The notes under the pieces were generated by a model. It was not told the origin of the DNA. It did not search any database and was given only the letters and a program-made list of their open reading frames with translations. Positions 8,451-17,842 of a stretch of 49,089 nt of DNA are shown here, piece after piece. The position numbers were made by a program, and so were the translations under genes. This DNA is from Chloroflexota bacterium (lineage in GTDB: Bacteria > Chloroflexota > Dehalococcoidia > Lucifugimonadales > Lucifugimonadaceae), in NCBI GenBank assembly GCA_013204545.1, contig JABMNN010000057.1:1-49089 (forward strand), read 5' to 3'. Position 1 is the stretch's first letter, and every line of letters begins with the position of its first letter.

Positions 8451-9314
8451 TTAGTCCCACTTGATGCCGATCTGTTCGGCGATTTTTCGAATTCCTGCGG
8501 CGGCAACCGGGATCTTATCGTCAGGCAGGTGCTCGACTAGCACGTGTGCCTTCGGGTTCACTTTCTGAAGGCCAAGTAGCAATGCTTCGTTGTCGAGCAG
8601 GCTTTCGGGTTGTCCAATGATCGACTCTTCGAAGTGCGGGAGTAGTGCATCTACGACGGTGAAATCCTTAGCGTGGCAGCCAACGATTCGATCGGGAATA
8701 AGTTCGTAGAACTCGTTGATGAGCGAAGTAGTGTCGTAGGCGATGTCAAGCGAGCCAATGAAGTTCACGGGATCCATGTTCAGGCCGAGTGCCTTTGATC
8801 CAACAGCGTCGATGAGATCCTTCATGCGTTGGGGTGAGTCAATTGGGCAGACCGTTCCGCCTTCGACTGCCATCATGATTCCTTCGTTCTCGGCAACTTG
8901 GCAAATCTGTTTTGTGCTGTCGACGAGTCGATCGAATACCTCATTTGAATGATTCAATGGATGAGGCATCCAGCCGCCTTTTGGACTAAGACTTCCGGGG
9001 CGAAGGTATGTGTTTGGGCTACCGAGGCGAGCCGTGAGGTTGACCATACGCTTTACGAATTTGATCTCGTTCTTGCGTTGGGTTTCATCTTCAGCGATGA
9101 GCTTACCACCGTAATTACCGACGGTTTGTGGCATAGCAAACCCACGTGCATCAAACATGGATCGCAGACGTTTTACATCTGTGTCCTTCATGGACTCTGG
9201 ATCAGATACTCGGATTTGAACGGTCTTGAATCCGTGCTTGGCAACGTTGTCGAGCACTGCCCCATCAATTGATCTCCAGTCGCCTGGTACCAGACCCGCA
9301 ACACCTAACAGCAT
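8451..9314 (-). CDS. Sugar phosphate isomerase/epimerase-like TIM-barrel protein
   Basis: 287 residues, AP-endonuclease-2/xylose-isomerase-like barrel family. Conserved features: VEGG around residue 152 (metal-ligand Glu), LGLNMDPVNFIG (Asp), VGCHAKDF (His and Asp) and VLVEHL near the end (Glu). These resemble the four metal-binding positions of the family. Members interconvert keto- and aldo-sugars or epimerise them. GGAGAGG 7 bases before ATG supports the start. It is upstream of the SDR gene on the same strand (114-base gap) and may be co-transcribed with it as a sugar-catabolism pair. Confidence 0.85.
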   Translation of the reverse strand: MLLGVAGLVPGDWRSIDGAVLDNVAKHGFKTVQIRVSDPESMKDTDVKRLRSMFDARGFAMPQTVGNYGGKLIAEDETQRKNEIKFVKRMVNLTARLGSPNTYLRPGSLSPKGGWMPHPLNHSNEVFDRLVDSTKQICQVAENEGIMMAVEGGTVCPIDSPQRMKDLIDAVGSKALGLNMDPVNFIGSLDIAYDTTSLINEFYELIPDRIVGCHAKDFTVVDALLPHFEESIIGQPESLLDNEALLLGLQKVNPKAHVLVEHLPDDKIPVAAAGIRKIAEQIGIKWD

Positions 9315-9505
9315 GAGAAAACCTCTCCACGAATATCACGTCGAATTGCAGGAAGGTCAGCGTCATCCCTGCATAATTTGGAATACGCGCCTCGTGCAGC
9401 ACCGTAGGTAACCCTACGAACGGTGACCAAGCTTATCGGCAACGAGGGCTACTTGGGTAGTTTCGCTAATAGATTTTTAGAGAGCAACTGCAGAAATGGT
9501 AAGCA

Positions 9506-10342
9506 ATGATTGAAGAAAACACTACCAAGTCTGGCATTGAGTGGCAGAGAACAGTCGAAGGTGAGCATGCCCAGTCTGATCGCGTTAGAGAAGAGACTGC
9601 ATCTGACGATTTTTGGCGTCCTGTAGCTCATAGATTTGTCCCACCAATGAAGGGTGAATCGGCGGCAGATGACACTGTCGAAAGGCTTGCCGAGCTTGTC
9701 TCTCCAACAGAAACTGTCCTTGATGTTGGAGCGGGTGGCGGGCGTTTGGCGGTTCCGCTAGCTGAATATTGTTTTCACGTTACGGCGGTCGAGCCTTCTG
9801 AGGCGATGAGGGAACAACTTGTTGCAACCGCAGAAGCATGGGGCGTTCAGAACATTTCGGTGGTTCCGGGCACATGGGAAGAAGCGGTAGTAGAACCTCA
9901 CGATCTAGTGGTGTGCGCTCACGTGGTATATACCGTTACAGGAATCGAGAGTTTTATACGTAAGTTGAGCAGTAGTGCTCGCAATACAGCGGCACTCATC
10001 ACATTCGAACGCCCGGCTACTGCCACCTTTCTTCCGCTGTGGTCGTATATTCACGACGAAGAGAGAATCGAACTTCCTACTCTTCCTCAGATCGAATCTC
10101 TTCTCAGTGAAATGGATATTGAGTTCAGTAAAGTGCGACTCAAAGAGTGGATTTCTAGGCCGTTCAAGAGCAAAGAACAAGCGTTTACTGAGTGTCAGGC
10201 GCGATTGTTCATATCACCCGATTCAGATAAAACTAGAAAGCTCTGGGACGTACTTGGTGAAGTTCTGGTTGAAGTCGATGGTGGCTTTAGACTCAAATGG
10301 ACTGAACCTCACCGCCCGCAAATTGTTAGTTGGGATGTTTAG
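9506..10342 (+). CDS. Class I SAM-dependent methyltransferase
   Basis: 278 residues. Motif I is VLDVGAGGGRLAVPL (about residues 72-86), followed by VTAVEPSEAM (acidic residue binding the SAM ribose) and VVPGTWEE. The sequence then has DLVVCAHVVYTV, the position of motif IV. The C-terminal half has no clear family, so the methyl acceptor is unknown. No strong Shine-Dalgarno is seen before ATG 9506. It stands alone, divergent from the TIM-barrel gene and 72 bases before mgtE on the same strand. Confidence 0.85.
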   Translation: MIEENTTKSGIEWQRTVEGEHAQSDRVREETASDDFWRPVAHRFVPPMKGESAADDTVERLAELVSPTETVLDVGAGGGRLAVPLAEYCFHVTAVEPSEAMREQLVATAEAWGVQNISVVPGTWEEAVVEPHDLVVCAHVVYTVTGIESFIRKLSSSARNTAALITFERPATATFLPLWSYIHDEERIELPTLPQIESLLSEMDIEFSKVRLKEWISRPFKSKEQAFTECQARLFISPDSDKTRKLWDVLGEVLVEVDGGFRLKWTEPHRPQIVSWDV

Positions 10343-10414
10343 CACGAGTTCGTTCGGGCACTAGATATCACTTACCTAGTACGATGTTGTGATCACTAGT
10401 TATCACGAAGGTCG

Positions 10415-11869
10415 ATGTGGGAGATGCCCGATCAGTTGCTGAATGATCACAACACATCTCGTAATCCGAATCAAGATTCGGATTCGTATATTCGCGTCCA
10501 TAGTTCAAATACCCCTGACGCTGACCAGCTTGACGATATTCAAGAGTCGATCGAAGAGCTTGTTGAATCCGGTGATGCTGAACAAGCGTTATCTGAGCTA
10601 CAAGAACTTCGGGTGCCAGACAAGGCCGAGGTGCTTGCTGACCTTGAGCCAGAGAATCGTCGCGCACTTCTTGGCAGCCTTTCGAACGAAGAAATTGCTG
10701 ACGTTCTTGAGCACATGGATGTTGATGAGGCGGTAGAAGTTTCGGGTCTTATTGACGTCAATCGTATGGCAGCTGTACTCGAAAGCGTTTCGAACGACGT
10801 AGCAGCGGACGTGTTGCGCGGGATCGATTGGGCTGACGCCAGCAACATTTTAGTTCGTATGAAAGATCGCTCGGCTATCAGTAATTTGTTGCTGTATCAG
10901 GACGATGACGCCGGTGGACTCATGTCGACCGAATTCGTTGCCATACGTCAGTCATGGACAACTAATCGTGCGGTAACGGTGCTCAGAAATTCTGGTCTGG
11001 AACCTGAAGACATGCGCCAGTTATTTGCTGTGGATGCTCAAGGGTTGTTAGTCGGTGTTCTTGAATTGCCTGATCTTGTGTTTGCACGTGCTGGCTCGCT
11101 TGTTTCGGATGTTATGAGTGCCGATGTTGTTTCGGTACAGACGGGTACTGACCAAGAAGACGCGGCTCGCTTGATGCAACGGTACGAGATCCGTTCAATT
11201 CCGGTTGTAGATGTCGAAGGTCGACTCGAAGGCACGATAGCGATCGAAGATCTTGTCGATGTAGTTGAAGCTGAAGCAACAGAAGACATGTTCAGAATGT
11301 TGGGTGTTCGAGGTGACGCCCGAAATATCGAATCGGTGCGTGGTTCAGTTAAAAATCGTCTTCCGTGGTTGCTGATAAACCTGGCTACTGTAATTGGAAC
11401 CGGATTTGTGCTCAATTTGTTCACTGAAACGTTGAGTTCACTCACGATATTGGCAGTGTTCCTGCCAGTTGTGATGGGGCAAGCAGGAGTCGCAGGAACT
11501 CAGACGTTGACGATTATCGTGCGGTCGATGGCAATCGGCGAAGTCACCGGTAGTGACGCACGCAGGCTCATGATACGAGAGGCTGTGCTGGCAATTGCGC
11601 AGGGTATTGTGGTGGGAGTAGTAATTGCGTGTGTTGTGTTCATCTGGAGGGGTGATGGCTACTTAGCTGGGGTCGTCGCCGGCGCGTTGTTCTTGAATTT
11701 GGTCATTGCAGCACTATCTGGTGTTCTAATACCATTCACACTTAAGGCACTGAAAATTGACCCGGCAACATCGTCTGCGGTGTTTCTAACAACGATTACC
11801 GATATCGTCGGAATTTCCGCCTATATGGGACTTGCGACCGCGTTCTTATCACTGCTCGAAAAGAGCTAA
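10415..11869 (+). CDS. mgtE: MgtE-type magnesium transporter
   Basis: 484 residues with the standard MgtE order. There is an N-terminal helical Mg-sensing domain (~35-140, ending in repeated DVLEHMDVDEA/DVLRGIDWADA units), two CBS domains (~155-275), a connecting helix with SVRGSVKNRLPWLLIN, and five membrane helices at ~310-484. The membrane part includes PVVMGQAGVAGTQTLTIIVR, the pore region conserved in the family, and the final SSAVFLTTITDIVG helix. It imports Mg2+ when cytoplasmic Mg2+ is low. The N-terminus has about 35 extra polar residues; ATG at 10415 has GAAGG close by, and ATG 10424 is an alternative. A small hairpin (GTGAT/ATCAC, 10389-10406) lies just upstream and could affect initiation. 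Confidence 0.95.
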   Translation: MWEMPDQLLNDHNTSRNPNQDSDSYIRVHSSNTPDADQLDDIQESIEELVESGDAEQALSELQELRVPDKAEVLADLEPENRRALLGSLSNEEIADVLEHMDVDEAVEVSGLIDVNRMAAVLESVSNDVAADVLRGIDWADASNILVRMKDRSAISNLLLYQDDDAGGLMSTEFVAIRQSWTTNRAVTVLRNSGLEPEDMRQLFAVDAQGLLVGVLELPDLVFARAGSLVSDVMSADVVSVQTGTDQEDAARLMQRYEIRSIPVVDVEGRLEGTIAIEDLVDVVEAEATEDMFRMLGVRGDARNIESVRGSVKNRLPWLLINLATVIGTGFVLNLFTETLSSLTILAVFLPVVMGQAGVAGTQTLTIIVRSMAIGEVTGSDARRLMIREAVLAIAQGIVVGVVIACVVFIWRGDGYLAGVVAGALFLNLVIAALSGVLIPFTLKALKIDPATSSAVFLTTITDIVGISAYMGLATAFLSLLEKS

Positions 11870-11909
11870 CTGCCTGTATGGACGTCGCTAGTTAATCGCG
11901 GGCAACAGT

Positions 11910-11938
11910 CAGATCAATACTCGCAAGCGAGTCATCTG
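11910..11938. terminator. Hairpin between convergent genes, possible terminator
   Basis: Interrupted stem CAGAT...ATCTG enclosing ACTCGC-AA-GCGAGT. It lies between the ends of mgtE (11869) and the acyl-CoA synthetase (11959). There is no T-run, so a role in termination is only likely from position. Confidence 0.4.
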
Positions 11939-11958
11939 AACTCACCATATATGTCGAA

Positions 11959-13467
11959 CTATTTGCCCTTTACGAACGCGGTAACCATGTGTCGACGTTG
12001 AATCTTTCCGGTTGCGGTTCGTGGCAGAGAATCGGCGATGTAAATAACGTCGGGGACCTTGAATCCTGCCATCTGTTCTAGGCAGTAAGCCCTGATCGTT
12101 TCTTGATCGGCATCGCCCTTTAGAACGACAGCTGCATGAACTACTTCGCCATACTTTTCGTCTGGAACAGCAAAACACACGGCTTCCGCTACGGCGGGAT
12201 GCTTGAGCAGGATTCCATCGATCTCGAGTGGAGAAATCTTCTCGCCAGCCCGGTTTATTAGCTCTTTTATTCGACCCGTAAGCGCTAAGTAACCTTCGGC
12301 ATCAAGGAATCCCTGATCACCTGTTCGGAACCAGCCATTAACGAATGCTTCGGCATTCGCTTCCGAGTTGTTGTTGTAGCCATGCATCACGTTTTCGCCC
12401 TTGATGACGATTTCGCCGATGTCTCCTGGCTTCTGGAGCTGACCCGTGGCCGCCATATCCATAATTGCCACCTCAACTCCGGTTGCCAGACCAACTGTTC
12501 CTGGAATCCGCTTGCCGGGAGGCATTGGACTGGACGACATTTGGTGTGACGCTTCGGTCATTCCATACGCCTCGAGAACCGGGGCACCAAATCGGTCTTC
12601 CAGTCGCTTGAATACCACTGGAGCGAGCGCCGATGAGCAAGATCGAATGAACCGGAACGACTCACGAGGGGCGTCATCGTCATCGGCACGCATGAGTAAA
12701 ATCTGGTGAATAGTTGGAACTGCTGAGTACCAAGTTGCTGAGTAATCTTTTTGGAGTCCCCAAAATTTTGATGCTGAGAATCGCTCTGGAATAACGAGTG
12801 ATCCACCTGAGTTTAGGGTTGAAAGTGAAGCCCCCATCAAACCATGAACGTGGAACAGAGGCATCACGATTATCGAGGTGTCATCAGGCGTCAGTTCGTA
12901 GTGGCTCTTGATGTTGCTGATCGACTTCATCAGGTTGGCGTGAGTTAGCGGTACACCTTTTGGTCGGCTTGTCGTGCCTGATGTGTGAAGGAACAGAGCG
13001 ATATCGCTCGCTGAAGGCGGTTGGGCATCGGCAGACTTTGTGAGAGTCCCACTACCGTTGCTCAAAACTACAGACCCACTGTTGATCGATGCGTCTATAA
13101 CCGGAATACCGAGCTGGGTTGCTGCTTCTCGACCGAGATGTGCTCCGGGTGGAACTATTGTCAGTTGGGAATCGGCATCTTCCATGAAAAATTTGAATTC
13201 GTCTACGGTATAAGCGGAGTTCAAAGGAGCGGCGACGGCTCCTGCACGGGCGACCGCGAGGAATAGCACCATGAATTCGAGATTATTAACGAGAACGATG
13301 GAAACAGGTCGCCCCGGCTTCACCCCTGCCCCGGCAAGCAAGCCCGCTACTCGTTCGATTTCTTCTGCGTACTTGGCGTACGAAAGGGTCGGACCACCAG
13401 GAATGATGATCGAGTTGTCAGTCGATGACGACGGGTTGAGTAGGTTTGCAAGCGTATTTGTAGACAT
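11959..13467 (-). CDS. Acyl-CoA synthetase of the Pcs60/AAE3 type (oxalyl-CoA-synthetase-like)
   Basis: 502 residues of the adenylate-forming (ANL) family. Visible are the P-loop LHTSGTTSRPKGVPLTHAN, PLFHVHGL, EAYGMTEASHQMSSSP, the hinge TGRIKELINRAGEKISP and the A10 Lys in LPRTATGKIQRR. The TSRPKG core, the ATWYSAVPTIHQI and FIRSCSSALAP segments and the MSSSPMPPG stretch match what I recall of plant AAE3 and yeast Pcs60, which activate oxalate to oxalyl-CoA. Oxalate is therefore the best guess for substrate, but other small acids are possible. No oxalyl-CoA decarboxylase or formyl-CoA transferase is intact in the window. ATG 13467 is accepted as the start. It is separated by 133 bases from the ABC permease. 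Confidence 0.88.
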   Translation of the reverse strand: MSTNTLANLLNPSSSTDNSIIIPGGPTLSYAKYAEEIERVAGLLAGAGVKPGRPVSIVLVNNLEFMVLFLAVARAGAVAAPLNSAYTVDEFKFFMEDADSQLTIVPPGAHLGREAATQLGIPVIDASINSGSVVLSNGSGTLTKSADAQPPSASDIALFLHTSGTTSRPKGVPLTHANLMKSISNIKSHYELTPDDTSIIVMPLFHVHGLMGASLSTLNSGGSLVIPERFSASKFWGLQKDYSATWYSAVPTIHQILLMRADDDDAPRESFRFIRSCSSALAPVVFKRLEDRFGAPVLEAYGMTEASHQMSSSPMPPGKRIPGTVGLATGVEVAIMDMAATGQLQKPGDIGEIVIKGENVMHGYNNNSEANAEAFVNGWFRTGDQGFLDAEGYLALTGRIKELINRAGEKISPLEIDGILLKHPAVAEAVCFAVPDEKYGEVVHAAVVLKGDADQETIRAYCLEQMAGFKVPDVIYIADSLPRTATGKIQRRHMVTAFVKGK

Positions 13468-13600
13468 GAGTACCTGAATGTTCGAGACTGCTGGCCAATG
13501 ATCGTGCGCAATTCGTCGTGAAGCTGCTAAGTGCGAACGAGTTCACGAATTGTAGTACGGACAAAACGGTTTGGTTGGGCGAATTCTAAATGCGGTGGGC

Positions 13601-14335
13601 TCAGGTTTTTCGTACTGTAACTGCCGCCGCTACCAGCATGGCAATAGCGAATAATGCCAGTATGCCTATTTCCAAGGACACATCGCTTAACGACGCACCG
13701 CGGAGCATGATGTCCCTCAGTGCTCGATTGGCGTAAGTAAGCGGAAGTGCTCCGCTGATGCCCTGGAAATAACCAGGCAGTTGAGAAGTTGGAATAATGA
13801 CTCCCGATAGGAATATCTGTGGCGCCAGAAGCAGTGGTATGAATTGCACAACCTGAAATTCGTTTTTGGCGAAGGTCGAAACGAATATTCCCATGCTCAC
13901 TGAAGTTATCGTGACGACCAACAAGATCAGGATGATGTCCCAAATCTTCCCTGAGTATTCAACGTCGACTACGTACAGCGTGTACAGCAGGATGATGATC
14001 GATTGGATAAGAGCGAATATCAGGAACCCTGCCAGGTAACCGATAAGAAGATCTGATCGAGAAACTGCCGTTGAGAGCAGTCGTTCTAGCGTTCCCTGTG
14101 TTCTTTCGCGCAGGAAGCTGATGCCGGTAAGAACAAATACGAAGAACATCACCATAGTTGCGATAAGGGCGGGTGCCGCCTGATTTAGAACAGGTTTTTG
14201 ATCTTGGAAGCTGAAGCCGATTAACGACATCACGATCACCGGAGCTCCGATGATCATGGCAAGCGACCGGCGGTCTCTTCGGATTTCCCTTGCAATTCTC
14301 GTAGCGATCGCTAACTTCCGATCGAAAGACATCAT
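13601..14335 (-). CDS. ABC-2 type transporter permease
   Basis: 244 residues. The start is the first ATG of the ATGATG pair at 14335, which overlaps the stop of the ATPase gene (ATGA), so the two are translationally coupled. The protein has a cytoplasmic amphipathic N-terminus (LAIATRIAREIRRDRRSLAMI), then six hydrophobic segments. The region between TM2 and TM3 contains ERTQGTLERLLSTAVSRSDLL, and TM5-6 contains the LSGVIIPTSQLPGYFQGISGALPLTYA signature of drug/lipid exporters of the DrrB/NodJ kind. With the ATPase it would form an exporter; the cargo (drug, lipid or polysaccharide) is unknown. Confidence 0.92.
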   Translation of the reverse strand: MMSFDRKLAIATRIAREIRRDRRSLAMIIGAPVIVMSLIGFSFQDQKPVLNQAAPALIATMVMFFVFVLTGISFLRERTQGTLERLLSTAVSRSDLLIGYLAGFLIFALIQSIIILLYTLYVVDVEYSGKIWDIILILLVVTITSVSMGIFVSTFAKNEFQVVQFIPLLLAPQIFLSGVIIPTSQLPGYFQGISGALPLTYANRALRDIMLRGASLSDVSLEIGILALFAIAMLVAAAVTVRKT

Positions 14336-15075
14336 GCGCTCGCTCTCGATAAGTGAAGAAAAGCATCTTCCAAATTGGAATCTGGTTTGCCAGTAGATTG
14401 TCGAAGTTCGTCGGGGGTACCGGTTGCGATGAACTTGCCGTCGCGCATGAACCCCAGAGTATCGCAATGGGCTGCGTCATCCATTGTGTGGCTCGATATC
14501 AAGATAGTCGTGCCATTGTCGGTCATATCCTTGAAGTGCTGCCAGAATGTGGCGCGTAGCTCGGGGTCGAGACCAACTGTGGGTTCATCGAGTAGTAGTA
14601 AATCAGGTTCGTGAACGAGCGCTGCACCGAGACTGACACGTTGTCGCATGCCCCCGCTTAGTTCGTTCATCACACTTTCGGCACGATCTGATAGGTCGAC
14701 CAGATCCATTGCACGTTCGACTGCCTTAGCCCGATGTTCACTGTTCGAGAGACCGAGCATTCTGGCGAAGAAATCTAGGTTTTCGTGAACGGATAACGCC
14801 TCATAAAGGGCGTTAAGTTGAGGCATGTAGCCAACTGAACTAGAAAGTTCTGGACCGGGTTGCTGGCCGAATATCTGCACCGATCCTGCGGTAGCTTTTA
14901 GCCGACCTATTAACAAGCGAACCAAAGTGGTTTTGCCAGCTCCATTCGCACCTAGCACGCCGAACGCAATACCTCTCGGAATCTCAAGATCGATTCCCTT
15001 TAGGACAGGTCGATTTCCGTAAGCGAATTCAAGTCCGCTAATCGAAATTGCTGGTGTGTTGCTTGTGGTATCCAC
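14332..15075 (-). CDS. ABC transporter ATP-binding protein
   Basis: 247 residues. Walker A GANGAGKTT, Q-loop region GYMPQLNALYEALSV, signature LSGGMRQRVSL, Walker B LLLLDEPTVGLDP and the switch His in ISSHTMDDA are all present. The domain is of the DrrA/NodI/CcmA-type exporter class and pairs with the overlapping permease gene. The start is GTG at 15075, nine bases past the stop of the aldose-epimerase gene, which suggests an operon of epimerase, ATPase and permease. There is no strong ribosome site, so coupling to the upstream gene is likely. Confidence 0.94.
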   Translation of the reverse strand: MDTTSNTPAISISGLEFAYGNRPVLKGIDLEIPRGIAFGVLGANGAGKTTLVRLLIGRLKATAGSVQIFGQQPGPELSSSVGYMPQLNALYEALSVHENLDFFARMLGLSNSEHRAKAVERAMDLVDLSDRAESVMNELSGGMRQRVSLGAALVHEPDLLLLDEPTVGLDPELRATFWQHFKDMTDNGTTILISSHTMDDAAHCDTLGFMRDGKFIATGTPDELRQSTGKPDSNLEDAFLHLSRASA

Positions 15076-15084
15076 GGTCTATCG

Positions 15085-15975
15085 TTATTCCCAACTCCAA
15101 GTAGTTGTGGCGATCAACGGATTTTCTCGGTCGACGATTAAGTGCCCAGTATTTGCGATCCCACGATTAGCCAATTGCGCCGCATCGACTGTACAGGTTT
15201 GTGGCTCGACACAGAGTGCGTGCTCAGGAGAGTAAAACATGAAATGAGAGATTGTTTCCGATCCCGACATAGTCATCGTCAGTTCTGGCCAACTGAGAAC
15301 CACCGACCCGCCTGGATTTCGCCGGAAGCAGCCATCGACTTCATGAACCTTAAACTGTGTCCCAGTTTGAAGGCGCTCAGTAATATCAGTTACCGATAGG
15401 TTGCCAGTTGCCGTAACTGTCTCGTCCAGCTCCCATTGGCCTGATACGTCAGCAGTCGCGATGACAGGATCCGATCCTAGGTTTGTGTTGAACCACGGAT
15501 GCCAGCCAACGCTTCCAGGGAATGGTCGGGTTTCACGGTCATCTGCGATTAGTTGCATTGTTTGAACTAGAGCGGAACCTTCGACAGTAAGTGAATATTC
15601 AATTCGTCCGGCGTAAGGCCAAGGCTCAGCCAACATGATTTCTAGTTCTAGCGTGGAATCAGTCACTTCTTTGATGGTCCATGCCCGTTCTCTTACAAGA
15701 CCATGAATAGCGTGTGGTGGGGTGTTAACTGGAATGTTGTGGATGCCACCTGGAGCGACGAGTCGCCCATCACGAATACGATTCACCCAGGGTGCCATGA
15801 TGAACGAGCCTTCGCCATGAGGCAGATCGGTTGGATCATGTGAGTTGTCTCCGCCAGACAATAGTTCGTACTCATGACTGTTCTTGTTCACTTTGATCGA
15901 ACGTAACGAAGCTCCTGCACCCGGGGAGACGGTCACCGAGACAGATTCGTTACTTATCGTGATGTTTGCTGGCAT
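15085..15975 (-). CDS. Aldose 1-epimerase (GalM family)
   Basis: 296 residues from ATG 15975. The open frame extends to 16176, but the extra 67 residues have no family likeness and would overlap the divergent dehydrogenase gene. Family marks: APWVNRIRDGRL, HAIHGLVRERAW (first catalytic His), PGSVGWHPWF (second His) and LCVEPQT (catalytic Glu). The family equilibrates the alpha and beta forms of sugars such as galactose or glucose; some members act on phosphorylated or uronic sugars. First gene of a probable operon with an ABC exporter, which is an unusual pairing. No clear Shine-Dalgarno. Confidence 0.88.
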   Translation of the reverse strand: MPANITISNESVSVTVSPGAGASLRSIKVNKNSHEYELLSGGDNSHDPTDLPHGEGSFIMAPWVNRIRDGRLVAPGGIHNIPVNTPPHAIHGLVRERAWTIKEVTDSTLELEIMLAEPWPYAGRIEYSLTVEGSALVQTMQLIADDRETRPFPGSVGWHPWFNTNLGSDPVIATADVSGQWELDETVTATGNLSVTDITERLQTGTQFKVHEVDGCFRRNPGGSVVLSWPELTMTMSGSETISHFMFYSPEHALCVEPQTCTVDAAQLANRGIANTGHLIVDRENPLIATTTWSWE

Positions 15976-16141
15976 AAACGTTCTTGTGGTCACTTTGCTG
16001 CATTGAACGGTATGATTCAGTGCCGCTGGACGAATCGGTACTGTGTCATCGGGCTGTTGGCTAATAGATTCCTGCCTAATCCAAGGATTGTCCAGCACCA
16101 ACTGCGCAATTCGCGTGATTAATACTTCGATTGGAGAAGTT

Positions 16142-17119
16142 ATGTCTGAAGGTTTTCCGTCCGCAGTGGACACCACGGTTCACTTTGCCCACGTCGCATA
16201 TCGGATGGAGGAGCGGTACGCCGCACGCAGTCCGGCAGTGAACTATTTCCAGACTTGGTCGGCAGACGACACGATGAGTCGAATAGAAGATGCCGATGTT
16301 TTCGTAGTCTCCGGTTATTGGAACAATGCGCTACTGGATCGAGCGACCAAGCTGAAATACATACAATCGATTGGTGCTGGATACGATCAATTTCCTCTAG
16401 ATGAACTGAAAAAACGCGGCATTCGACTCGCCAATGCATCTGGAGTGAATCAGAACGCAGTTGCAGAGCACGCGATGTCGATGATCCTCGGACTTAATCG
16501 TCATATTCACACGGGTCGTGATAATCAGAACAGTCACACGTGGCGAGGTATGCTCGGTGATCTCACTCAACGTGAGGACGAGTTGATAGGTAAGACGATT
16601 TTGATCGTCGGGATGGGCGCTATAGGATCAAGGTTGGCTCGATTCGCCAAAGCCTTCGATATGAAAGTTATTGCAACCAAGCGGGATCCCTCAACGGCTG
16701 TTGGTCCGGCCGATGAAGTCGTAGCGCCCGATAGGATGAATGAACTTGTTCCTCAGGCTGATTTCGTCGCTCTGACGTGCCCGTTAACCCCTGAAACAAC
16801 AAATATTGTCGATGCCGGCGTGCTGAGTTCAATGAAGTCGACCGCATATTTGATAAACGTGGCCCGGGGGCAATGTGTCGATGAACCTGCGTTAGCGAAC
16901 GCGCTGAAATCAGGTCAAATTGCCGGTGCTGGAATCGATCATTTCTGGGAAGATCCGCTTGGAGCCGATTCGGTGTTCTGGGACTTACAGAATGTGATTA
17001 TCACTCCTCACACAGGAGGTGAAACTCGACTTTACGAAGAGCGGGTTATCAACATTCTCAATGATAATTTAGGTCGACTTTGGAATGGTGAAACAACTTT
17101 ACGAAACCAGATCGTTTAG
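16142..17119 (+). CDS. D-isomer-specific 2-hydroxyacid dehydrogenase
   Basis: 325 residues from ATG 16142, with GGAG 5 bases upstream. An upstream in-frame extension to 16043 is not family-like. The NAD-binding domain shows GMGAIGSRLARFAKAF (GxGxxG). The catalytic Arg lies in NVARGQCVDEPAL, the Glu/Asp region is AGIDHFWEDPL, and the His is in ITPHTGG. The family reduces 2-keto acids or oxidises D-2-hydroxy acids with NAD(P). Substrate unknown; the sugar-acid context suggests a hydroxy or keto acid from that pathway. Divergent from the aldose epimerase and followed by a strong terminator. Confidence 0.92.
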   Translation: MSEGFPSAVDTTVHFAHVAYRMEERYAARSPAVNYFQTWSADDTMSRIEDADVFVVSGYWNNALLDRATKLKYIQSIGAGYDQFPLDELKKRGIRLANASGVNQNAVAEHAMSMILGLNRHIHTGRDNQNSHTWRGMLGDLTQREDELIGKTILIVGMGAIGSRLARFAKAFDMKVIATKRDPSTAVGPADEVVAPDRMNELVPQADFVALTCPLTPETTNIVDAGVLSSMKSTAYLINVARGQCVDEPALANALKSGQIAGAGIDHFWEDPLGADSVFWDLQNVIITPHTGGETRLYEERVINILNDNLGRLWNGETTLRNQIV

Positions 17120-17148
17120 ATGGCTTGGTCGAGTGTTCAGAATTGAGC

Positions 17149-17181
17149 AAAAAGGGCGATGCACTTGCATCGCCCTTTTTT
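17149..17181. terminator. Bidirectional intrinsic terminator
   Basis: Stem AAAAAGGGCGATGC (17149-17162) with GCATCGCCCTTTTT (17167-17180), 4-base loop, T-runs on both strands. It lies between the convergent dehydrogenase (ends 17119) and globin (ends 17199) genes. Confidence 0.92.
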
Positions 17182-17198
17182 ATTTACGAATTGGCGTA

Positions 17199-17624
17199 CT
17201 ACGCAGCTGCCGCTTTGGCTGAGCCGATCATCGTAGTCGAGAGGACACCGTATACCTCAGTCCAAGCAGTTTTTGCCTCTGGGGTCCATGCTTCACCTAG
17301 ACCCTGCTCAAGTGTCCAGAGCAAGGCTTTTCCGACGGTTCCGTAGTGTGCTGGAGTCACGCCGTATTTGCCGTGGCGCGCTCCCAGCTCCTGAACTGCT
17401 GGTACGAGTTTGTCAGGGTGATTTAGAGTCGCAACAGCGAATGAAATTGTCGCCATCAGTGCTTTCTTCTGAATCGAAATGTCTTCCCTGAACAGTGATC
17501 GTATGGATGGGTCGAGCTCGAACAATTTGTTGTAGAAGAGTTCAGCAGCGGTTTCTTTGATTGGCTTTACTGCTGCCCAATTTGCCTTAACCAGCTTGAC
17601 CTGATCGTCGGTAAGTCCTGCCAT
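17199..17624 (-). CDS. Single-domain haemoglobin (flavohaemoglobin-type globin)
   Basis: 141 residues, full-length three-over-three globin without the FAD/NAD reductase domain of Hmp. Phe at CD1 is F45 (SLFRED), a distal-side Gln is Q52, and the proximal His is H84 in LGARHGKYGV. ALLWTLEQGLGEAWTPE matches the G/H region of Vitreoscilla-type haemoglobins. It should bind haem and O2 or NO; likely roles are NO removal or oxygen delivery, with a separate reductase. AAGGAA 9 bases before ATG supports the start. It is a single-gene unit with its own terminator. Confidence 0.93.
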   Translation of the reverse strand: MAGLTDDQVKLVKANWAAVKPIKETAAELFYNKLFELDPSIRSLFREDISIQKKALMATISFAVATLNHPDKLVPAVQELGARHGKYGVTPAHYGTVGKALLWTLEQGLGEAWTPEAKTAWTEVYGVLSTTMIGSAKAAAA

Positions 17625-17842
17625 GACTATTTATTCCTTATTCTGCGAGAAATTCGCGAGACTCCAATTGAGATATTTCCAACTGGCGCGAATGGCGAGT
17701 TCATATCTATCTAAGATTGCTCGCACTGGTACGCAGCCGCCTACGTGGAATGTACAACTTGAATTATGGAATTCATCAGTAAGTGAAGATGATTCCAAGA
17801 CGTGAAATTCAGGGACATCACTTTTATCAACAGATAGAAGGA

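Noticed and set aside
15976-16176. 67-residue N-terminal extension of the aldose 1-epimerase
   Set aside because: Not family-like, and it would overlap the ribosome site and first codons of the divergent dehydrogenase gene.
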